Positions 5,779 through 10,893 of a stretch of 10,893 bases of DNA are shown here, in pieces (the first letter of the stretch is position 1; the number at the start of each line of letters is the position of its first letter). Made by a program: the position numbers and the translations under genes. Source of the DNA: Deltaproteobacteria bacterium (lineage in GTDB: Bacteria; Desulfobacterota; Binatia; Binatales; Binataceae); NCBI GenBank assembly GCA_021786815.1, contig JAJYMR010000246.1, forward strand, positions 1 to 10,893. Reading direction: 5' to 3'. A model generated the notes under the pieces. That model did not search any database, was not told the origin of the DNA, and saw only the letters and a program-made list of their open reading frames with translations.

Positions 5779-7755
5779 GTGAAGTATCGACGCCCTTGGT
5801 GGGCAGCCCTGCCGCTGCTCGCCCCTGTTGCGATATTTGTCTCCCTGATCGTGGGCTCGTCCGGATGCGGTGGTGGTGGCGCAGCTCCAGCATTCTCGGT
5901 CGTTCCCACCCCGGCCAACGTCCAGATAGCCTTCACCGGGCAGCCGCCGCAGGGGGCATTGTTTCGCCACGTCTTCCTGAACATTTCGACCGTAAGATTG
6001 AACCCGAACGCAAGCGCCGCGATCAACAGCCCTCACTGGGTGACGATCCCGGTCGCTACCAACGCCGTCGCGGGGATAAATGTGCCGAACCCCGGAGATC
6101 TCCAGATCGATCTCAATACCCTCCAGACCGGGGCCACAGTGTTCAACACCTACGGCGTACCGACCAACATATACAACCAGGCGCAGGTTGTGGTTGACAT
6201 CAGCAATCCCGGCACTTTCGTGCCCGTCTGTCTTGGCGTGTCCGGAGCCGAGGGCTGCATCAATTACCCGATGGCGTTCGAGACCTCGCAGGAGGCCATC
6301 ACGTTCCCGATACAGGGCGGGCTGAGCGTTGGAGGCAAAGGCACCCTTACGCAATTGCTCATCAATCTCCAGGTCCAGATAATCTCGCCTCCGACCACGT
6401 CGGGCGGTCCTTATACCATAAACGTGACCGCCTCGCAGGCCAACCAAGGCACCTATCTGGGCCTTGTCAGCGGCACCGTCAGCACTTCGGGAAGTGCGAG
6501 CGGTGTGCATCTGCGGCCGCTTGAGGTCTCCGCAGAACTCGCCGGAACCTCGACGGTGGTGGCAAGCACGCAGGTGGTCGGGCGCAACAGCTACACGCTT
6601 TCGCTGCCCGCCGCCGCGACGGGTACGGCGTACGATCTGTTCGTTTCGGGCGGCGGCTTCGACTACGACGCGGTGCGCGACCTGGTTGTCACCCCCGGCG
6701 CCAACGTGACGCAGAATTTCCACGCAAACGCGACGGGCTATGGGGCGATTGGCGGAACGATCAGCGACCAGTGCACCGGAGCTGGAATCCAGGGCGCAAC
6801 GCTTGAGCTTTTCGCGCCGCCCCAGAACAATCCCGTCGATTGCTCGTCCGATCCACAGGAGTGCGTGATTGTCGCGACGGCGAGCACCGACAATCTGGGA
6901 GAATACCCGCTTCCCGGCACGCGGACGCTTGTGCCGCCCTTTTCGCAGGTTCCGCTCAAGCTTCCAAGCAGCAGCGCGAAACTGGGGCTCCAGGTTTCAG
7001 CGAGCGGCTACAACACCGTTCTCGGAGAGGCCAACGCGACCTCGGTCGGCGGCTCCTGTACCAGCAGCACCAGCACCGTCAATTGCAGCCTGAGCCTCGC
7101 GACCTCCTATATCACAGGCAGCGTCGCGACCACCGGCTATCTGCCGGCCGGAAATTCGGTGCAGATGCAGGTGATGGCCGAGAACACGGGCACAAACCAG
7201 CTTGTGTCCGCCCTTCCCGCCCCAGCGGTCATTCGTTCCGGCACGACCAGCGTGCCCTTCACTCTGAACGTGCCGGTGGGCGGCACGTTCGACCTGTTTG
7301 CCTCGGCGCTCGATCCGTACCTGGGAAGCCCCGAGCTCTATCCGGGCCACTCGATCGAGGTTCTTTCCGATGTCCCGGGCGCGACTTCAGCCTGCCAGAC
7401 GACTAACATCGGTAATGGAATTCCGGCGCTCGACTGCGTGGGCCACGGGAGCGTCGCAGGCACCGTGAACAACCCGGATTTGCAGACGACAGTTGAAGTT
7501 TCGAAGAACGGCGTTCAGCTCTTCGGGACCGAGCCCGGCCTTCTCGATTCGGGGGTCAACACGAATTATTCGCTATGCTTGCCGCCCGACAGTTACACGC
7601 TGCTGCGCGAGGAAAACGGCACGCCGACGGGCTCGTCGCAGTCGGTCGCCGTCGCCGCGCCCGCAGCGACCTCAACCCCTTGCCCGAGCACCTGCTGGAG
7701 CAGTTCCTCGAGTTGCCCCGGACTGTGCACCGGTTCTTCGGCTAATCCGCTTTAG
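5779..7755 (+). CDS. Large modular lipoprotein with DUF4382-like domain and prealbumin-like beta modules
   Basis: A 658-residue exported protein starting at GTG; the nearest upstream ATG (5768) is closed by a stop after four codons. The N-terminus has RR, a hydrophobic core (9-25) and SSGC with Cys30 followed by a Gly run, a somewhat weak lipobox that still suggests an envelope lipoprotein. Residues about 46-165 resemble DUF4382: a 'vfLNISTVRLNP...HWVTIPV' strand block, then 'DLNTLQTGAT...Y.QAQVVVD'. The rest is a chain of beta modules like carboxypeptidase-regulatory/prealbumin domains at about 225-316, 322-440 (GAIGGTISD, GIQGATLELFAP, STDNLGEYPLPG), 445-530 (ITGSVATTGYLPAG, FTLNVPVGGTFDLF) and 555-612 (GSVAGTVNN, YSLCLPPDSYTLL). 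Most cysteines lie in this C-terminal half. The tail is Ser/Thr-rich with C635, C639, C646 and C650. A surface scaffold or adhesin-like role is likely; no enzyme motif is visible. The next lipoprotein gene starts five bases after the stop. Confidence 0.82.
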   Translation: MKYRRPWWAALPLLAPVAIFVSLIVGSSGCGGGGAAPAFSVVPTPANVQIAFTGQPPQGALFRHVFLNISTVRLNPNASAAINSPHWVTIPVATNAVAGINVPNPGDLQIDLNTLQTGATVFNTYGVPTNIYNQAQVVVDISNPGTFVPVCLGVSGAEGCINYPMAFETSQEAITFPIQGGLSVGGKGTLTQLLINLQVQIISPPTTSGGPYTINVTASQANQGTYLGLVSGTVSTSGSASGVHLRPLEVSAELAGTSTVVASTQVVGRNSYTLSLPAAATGTAYDLFVSGGGFDYDAVRDLVVTPGANVTQNFHANATGYGAIGGTISDQCTGAGIQGATLELFAPPQNNPVDCSSDPQECVIVATASTDNLGEYPLPGTRTLVPPFSQVPLKLPSSSAKLGLQVSASGYNTVLGEANATSVGGSCTSSTSTVNCSLSLATSYITGSVATTGYLPAGNSVQMQVMAENTGTNQLVSALPAPAVIRSGTTSVPFTLNVPVGGTFDLFASALDPYLGSPELYPGHSIEVLSDVPGATSACQTTNIGNGIPALDCVGHGSVAGTVNNPDLQTTVEVSKNGVQLFGTEPGLLDSGVNTNYSLCLPPDSYTLLREENGTPTGSSQSVAVAAPAATSTPCPSTCWSSSSSCPGLCTGSSANPL

Positions 7756-7760
7756 TAATC

Positions 7761-8441
7761 GTGCGAAGTTGGATTCGAATTTGTTCAGGTATCCTGGCGG
7801 CCGCCCTGGCGCTGGCGAGCGTCGCGGGATGCAACCAGGGGTTCGGCGCTTATCAGTTGGGCGTCGGGAGCACCCCGAACAAGCCGCCTGGAACGAGCTT
7901 CCGCATCCTCGGGCAGGTCGGCACGCCCTTTTCGGCCGTGATATCGGACGCCATTTCCACCTGGACGGTGAAAGGTGTGGTCCCCCAGGATGTGGTCGTG
8001 GTCAACAGCACCCTGCCGATCAGGATGGTGGCCACAAAGCAATCGTCGGACAGCGGACTGTTCAGCCTCGAACTGACGGTCGGGTACACCGTGGTGCAGG
8101 TGGCGTCGAGTTCGGCCCCCTACGCGACAATGACGTTGCAGAGTTCGCCCAACGCTCCGGGCTTCAAACCGCCGCCGCCGCCCGCGAACCCGGACGTGCA
8201 GTTTTTCGTCAAGGGGCCTGCTAACGAGCGCTTCACCGGACTGGTGGAAGATACCCAACAGGGCTATATCATAACCGACCGCGCTCCCGTTGTGTTCCTA
8301 TTCGACCAACCGGTAGGTAAAGTGGATGCTCAACTCAATCAGCTACAGAATTTCGGTCCGTTCGTGGTCGACCTGATCATCAACGGCCATGTGGTCGCAA
8401 GCGCGACGGGAGGACCTACGATATCGATACAGCAGCCGTAA
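7761..8441 (+). CDS. Small lipoprotein with two tandem beta repeats
   Basis: A 226-residue protein from GTG at 7761, five bases after the upstream stop, so probably translated by coupling with it; no separate Shine-Dalgarno is visible. The signal peptide ends in a good lipobox, V-A-G-C at residues 21-24, giving a Cys24-anchored lipoprotein. Residues about 45-127 and 146-224 appear to be an internal duplication. Both have an F-x-(I/V/L)-x-G start, an aromatic 'F..(A/G)...D' segment, a Pro about 10 residues later, a G-x-F-x-(V/L) stretch (GLFSLEL against GPFVVDL), a 'VV.(V/S)A' strand and a Pro-containing 'T-(L/I)-x-(Q)' end. A penta-proline linker (137-141) separates them. The mature protein has only the lipid cysteine. 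I do not recognise the family; two small beta-sandwich domains are a reasonable guess. It probably works together with the larger lipoprotein as a secreted or outer-membrane pair. Confidence 0.75.
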   Translation: MRSWIRICSGILAAALALASVAGCNQGFGAYQLGVGSTPNKPPGTSFRILGQVGTPFSAVISDAISTWTVKGVVPQDVVVVNSTLPIRMVATKQSSDSGLFSLELTVGYTVVQVASSSAPYATMTLQSSPNAPGFKPPPPPANPDVQFFVKGPANERFTGLVEDTQQGYIITDRAPVVFLFDQPVGKVDAQLNQLQNFGPFVVDLIINGHVVASATGGPTISIQQP

Positions 8442-8450
8442 GCGTTACGG
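8436..8450 (+). terminator. Hairpin overlapping the stop codon of the small lipoprotein gene
   Basis: CCGTAA, three bases, then TTACGG form a perfect 6-bp stem whose left arm contains the TAA stop. It is followed by GGGGAAGAAAG, so there is no T-run and intrinsic termination is doubtful. It could mark the transcript end through Rho or by processing. Confidence 0.35.
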
Positions 8451-8488
8451 GGGGAAGAAAGCTCGTCCTGACCGATCGTTTAGCTTAT

Positions 8489-8516
8489 TTGACAGACCGG
8501 GCGCTTTCGGCATAGC
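8489..8516 (+). promoter_or_regulatory. Possible sigma-70-type promoter for the EmrA-like gene
   Basis: A perfect -35 hexamer TTGACA (8489-8494) is followed after 16 bases by CATAGC (8511-8516), a poor -10 matching three of six positions. It sits about 70 bases before the ATG at 8589, in the 147-base gap after the lipoprotein operon. This suggests that the adaptor gene is transcribed separately from the lipoproteins. Confidence 0.35.
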
Positions 8517-8588
8517 TAGTCCGATTGGGCGTTTGTCTTCGGATGACCATTTCAACGGCTCTGGCCGCTCCCGCTTCTTGACGAACCT

Positions 8589-9809
8589 ATGAGATCGCGT
8601 TTTATGCGCCGGGTAGTGCTGGCGCTCGTAATAATTGCAATCCTCGCGGCAATCATGCCTGCGATTCGTTACTACCGTTACCTGATAAGCCATGTTTCGA
8701 CCGACGACGCCTACGTTGACGGCACCGTGGCACTGGTCTCGTCGCGCCTGGCGGGAACGGTAAGCGCGGTTTATGTGGAGGACAACTGGCAGGTCAAGGA
8801 GGGAGACATCCTGGTCACGCTCGACCCGCGCACCTTCCAGGTTCGAGTTGACCAGGCCCGCGCTCAGCTCGCACGCGCGCGTCAGACGGTTGACGAACTC
8901 TTTGCCCAGCTTGCGGCAGCCCGGGCAGGCCTGAACCTCGCCGAATCACAGCTCAAGCAGGCTCAGCTCGACTTCAATCGCGAAACCGAACTGCACAGGG
9001 CCAATGTCGTTTCCCAGCAGACCTACGACCAGACGGTTACCGCCTACCGGATAGCCAAGGCCAACGTTGCCCTCGCACAGCATCAGGTCAGCCAGGCCGA
9101 GGCGGCGCTCGGCGGAGACACGGAAGATCACGCCCGCTACGACCGTCCGATCGTCGAGCAGGCCGCCGCCGCCCTTGAAGCCGCGCGGCTCGATCTCAGC
9201 CACACCCATATCACCGCCCCGATGGCCGGGATCGTCACGCACAAAACCGTCCACGTCGGCCATCGGGTGCAACCCGGCGAGCCGCTGATGGCAGTCGTTC
9301 CGACCCAAAGGCTTTACGTCACCGCGAACTTCAAGGAGACACAACTCACCGACGTGCGGGTCGGCCAGGAAGCCGAGATCCAGGCCGACATCTATCCGGG
9401 CTACGTGTACAAGGGACACGTCGATTCGATAAGCATGGGTACCGGCTCCGCCTTCTCGCTTCTCCCGCCCGAAAACGCAACCGGCAACTGGGTCAAGGTG
9501 GTTCAGCGCGTCCCGGTCAAGGTCGTGCTCAATCAACCGCCGCCGGCCGACAAGCCGCTTCGAATCGGGCTCTCGGTCGAGGTGTCGGTCGATGTGAGCG
9601 ACACGCGTGGACCGCTGTTGACTTCGACCTTGCAGAAGCACTTTTTCCGCGGCGGCCGACCGTCCATCCCGCCCGAGCGGCTTCAGATACCGCCGCTTCC
9701 GGAAATACTTCCCGGATGGCCCGATATCGAGCCGCCTCTCGGCCCGGTCCAGTCGAACGACGTGATAAGACAGCTTCGCCAGGGCGAGCAGCACGCGCAG
9801 CAGCCGTAG
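8589..9809 (+). CDS. EmrA/HlyD-family membrane-fusion adaptor of an efflux pump
   Basis: A 406-residue periplasmic adaptor that would join an inner-membrane exporter to an outer-membrane channel. One N-terminal membrane anchor (residues 8-27) leads to the family signature STDDAYVDG (37-45). The first half of a biotinyl/lipoyl-like domain is at about 46-80 (LAGTVSAVYVEDNWQVKEGDILVTLD). A long coiled coil spans about 84-200, rich in Ala, Gln and Arg. The second lipoyl half is at about 205-235 (THITAPMAGIVTHKTVHVGHRVQPGEPL). A beta-barrel region follows with ETQLTDVRVGQ and the EmrA-type stretch GSAFSLLPPENATGNWVKVV (286-305). The tail after about 345 is an unusual Pro-rich extension. Starts at 8589 and 8604 are both possible; neither has a convincing ribosome-binding site, and the longer one is given. 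EmrA proteins usually pair with an MFS exporter (EmrB), but none is encoded here, so the partner must be elsewhere. Substrate is unknown. Confidence 0.9.
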   Translation: MRSRFMRRVVLALVIIAILAAIMPAIRYYRYLISHVSTDDAYVDGTVALVSSRLAGTVSAVYVEDNWQVKEGDILVTLDPRTFQVRVDQARAQLARARQTVDELFAQLAAARAGLNLAESQLKQAQLDFNRETELHRANVVSQQTYDQTVTAYRIAKANVALAQHQVSQAEAALGGDTEDHARYDRPIVEQAAAALEAARLDLSHTHITAPMAGIVTHKTVHVGHRVQPGEPLMAVVPTQRLYVTANFKETQLTDVRVGQEAEIQADIYPGYVYKGHVDSISMGTGSAFSLLPPENATGNWVKVVQRVPVKVVLNQPPPADKPLRIGLSVEVSVDVSDTRGPLLTSTLQKHFFRGGRPSIPPERLQIPPLPEILPGWPDIEPPLGPVQSNDVIRQLRQGEQHAQQP

Positions 9810-9957
9810 CAGCGGCCGCAAGACGCGCGCGTCGCGGCGCGGCAGATGCGCGGCGGTCGGTGCCTCGGCGTCGAACTGACACGCGTGTCAGTTCGTTTGC
9901 GGCTGCCGAAAGGTTGTATTAGCCTCTTCGCGACTCTGCCCCGGGGCTTGGACACAG
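9810..9957. other. Spacer between the adaptor and phosphotransferase genes
   Basis: These 148 bases hold two palindromes: a 12-bp one, GACGCGCGCGTC at 9822-9833, and the 24-bp one at 9872-9895. An ATG-started frame at 9846 crosses the region but is a shadow of the downstream phosphotransferase in another frame. The in-frame stop before the phosphotransferase is at 9877-9879, inside the long palindrome. No convincing -35/-10 pair is visible, although TATTAG at 9917-9922 could be a -10. Confidence 0.5.
9872..9895. promoter_or_regulatory. Perfect 24-bp palindrome, probable TetR-type operator
   Basis: CGAACTGACACG at 9872-9883 is followed directly by its exact reverse complement at 9884-9895. 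A 24-bp perfect dyad with no spacer is typical of operators bound by homodimeric TetR-family repressors. It ends 62 bases before the GTG of the phosphotransferase, a sensible position for control of that gene. No TetR gene is in the window. As RNA it would form a 10-bp stem with a CGCG loop followed by only three Ts, so a terminator for the adaptor gene is the second option. Confidence 0.6.
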
Positions 9958-10893
9958 GTGCTCTATCTCGACCGGATACGGAACGGGCTTTCCAACTATC
10001 TCGAAAGCCGCCTCGCCAGCCTGAAGGTGCTCGCGAGCGGATGGGAAACGACGGTCTTCGAGTTTTCCATCGCGAGCGCGTCGCCGCGCTTCAAGTCGAT
10101 CCCGCCGGGCCGTCCGATGGTCCTGCGGTTTTACCAGGGAACGTTCGCCGACGAAAAAGGCCAGCGCGAGCATTTGACGATGAGCCGGCTTTACGAGGCC
10201 GGCTACTGTGTGCCGCGTCCTTACCTGTTCGAACTCGCGCACGACGCGCTGGGCGCGCCGTTTCTCGTGATGGAACGGGTTGCGGGAGGTCCGCTGTTCG
10301 CGGTGCGAAGCTTTCCGAGCGCTTTCAGGACCTTCAGTCTCGGCTTCTTCGCGTTCGTGCGCGCGCAGACCCGGCTCCATCGGCTCGACCCGCGCCAGGG
10401 TGCCTTGGCGGAGGTTCCGCGCGCCTACGCCGGCGCCGACGCTTCGACCTCGGCGCCGCTGCTCGACCGCCTGCTCGCGCTGATCGCCGAACGGGTAGAG
10501 AACGGGCCGCTGCCGGGACTTCGCGAAGCGCTGGACCGCTTGCGCATGCGCTCCACCTACTTCCGCGACGCACCGTCATCGATCGTCCACATGGACTATC
10601 ATCCGCAGAACGTGATGGTGAGCGGGGTTCGGGTGACGGGCGTGATTGACTGGGTCAACACGGATATCGGCGACCGCCATCTGGACGCCGCGATGACGGC
10701 CGCGATCCTGTCGTCGTCGGCGATGGAGCATCCGCGATGGATGCGCGACAACCTCGCGGGCAACACGCTGCGCGCGACCTTCACGTCGCTGTACATTCCG
10801 CTGTATCACGCGATGGCGCCGCTGGATTTCGAGCGCTTCCGCTACTGCCAGGCGGTTGCGTCGCTGCTGCGGCTCTCGATGCTGGGCATGATG
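9958..10893 (+). CDS. Phosphotransferase of the APH/choline-kinase fold (3' end cut by window)
   Basis: An open frame of 312 codons running off the right edge. The only in-frame start after the upstream stop (9877-9879) is GTG at 9958, with a weak GGA before it. The protein has a kinase-like two-lobe fold. The N-lobe has GWETTVFEF (28-36) and VLRFYQG (55-61), where an Arg takes the place often held by the ATP-binding Lys. A probable helix-C Glu is E71 in REHLTMSRLYEAG, and a hinge is FLVMERV (102-108). The C-lobe has the catalytic Brenner-type motif HMDYHPQN (H211, D213, N218) and the metal-binding Asp D231 in VIDWVN, followed by GDRHLD. This pattern fits the broad APH family (PF01636), including ACAD10/11-like small-molecule kinases. 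Calling it an antibiotic-resistance enzyme is not justified; the substrate is unknown. The C-terminus lies outside the window. Confidence 0.88.
   Translation, partial: MLYLDRIRNGLSNYLESRLASLKVLASGWETTVFEFSIASASPRFKSIPPGRPMVLRFYQGTFADEKGQREHLTMSRLYEAGYCVPRPYLFELAHDALGAPFLVMERVAGGPLFAVRSFPSAFRTFSLGFFAFVRAQTRLHRLDPRQGALAEVPRAYAGADASTSAPLLDRLLALIAERVENGPLPGLREALDRLRMRSTYFRDAPSSIVHMDYHPQNVMVSGVRVTGVIDWVNTDIGDRHLDAAMTAAILSSSAMEHPRWMRDNLAGNTLRATFTSLYIPLYHAMAPLDFERFRYCQAVASLLRLSMLGMM

Noticed and set aside
9822..9833. 12-bp palindrome GACGCGCGCGTC as an operator or terminator
   Set aside because: It is alternating GC sequence, expected by chance in such GC-rich DNA, with no T-run and no clear position relative to a promoter.
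9846..10649. Plus-strand ATG frame of 267 codons before and inside the phosphotransferase
   Set aside because: It overlaps the phosphotransferase in a different frame, is Arg/Pro-rich without motifs and stops inside the gene. The APH motifs lie in the frame from GTG 9958.
9958..10893. Aminoglycoside resistance gene
   Set aside because: The APH fold is shared by many small-molecule kinases. The VLR N-lobe and overall pattern fit the broad environmental family better, and no resistance context is present.

Overview
The window is GC-rich, densely coded bacterial chromosome with short intergenic gaps (none above about 210 bases). Signal peptides, lipoprotein signals, a DUF1329 envelope protein and an EmrA-type adaptor point to a diderm (Gram-negative-type) bacterium. 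The mix would fit a soil or environmental deltaproteobacterial-type lineage such as Binatota/Desulfobacterota relatives or Acidobacteria, but this is inference and no marker in the window settles it. There are no tRNA, rRNA, CRISPR or transposon genes.

Layout from left to right. (1) 23-1720, minus: a complete acetolactate synthase large subunit (ilvB), the only housekeeping metabolic gene; its small subunit would be expected just beyond the left edge. (2) 1875-2318, minus, and 2529-3872, plus: a divergent pair made of a small secreted protein of unknown function and a secreted DUF1329 protein. Their 210-base divergent spacer carries two tandem imperfect copies of a ~30-base element. (3) 3873-3976: a convergent spacer packed with three hairpin-forming inverted repeats. 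(4) 3977-5620, minus: an exported protein with an integrin-like VWA domain, a single membrane span and a C-terminal FHA domain. (5) 5779-7755 and 7761-8441, plus: two GTG-started lipoproteins five bases apart. The first is a DUF4382-like protein with several prealbumin-like beta modules, the second an internally duplicated small lipoprotein. They are divergent from the VWA-FHA gene, and the spacer carries an 8-bp inverted repeat. (6) 8589-9809, plus: an EmrA/HlyD membrane-fusion adaptor with no transporter gene beside it. (7) 9958 to the right edge, plus: an APH/choline-kinase-fold phosphotransferase, truncated by the window end, preceded by a perfect 24-bp palindrome that looks like a TetR-type operator.

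Apart from ilvB and the phosphotransferase, every gene encodes an exported or membrane-anchored protein, so most of the window is an envelope block. The most unusual parts are the VWA-membrane-FHA protein next to the lipoprotein pair (a possible envelope adhesion or sensing module), the duplicated lipoprotein, the tandem promoter repeat between the DUF1329 gene and its neighbour, and the long palindrome upstream of the phosphotransferase. None of these is proved to be a new system by the sequence alone.
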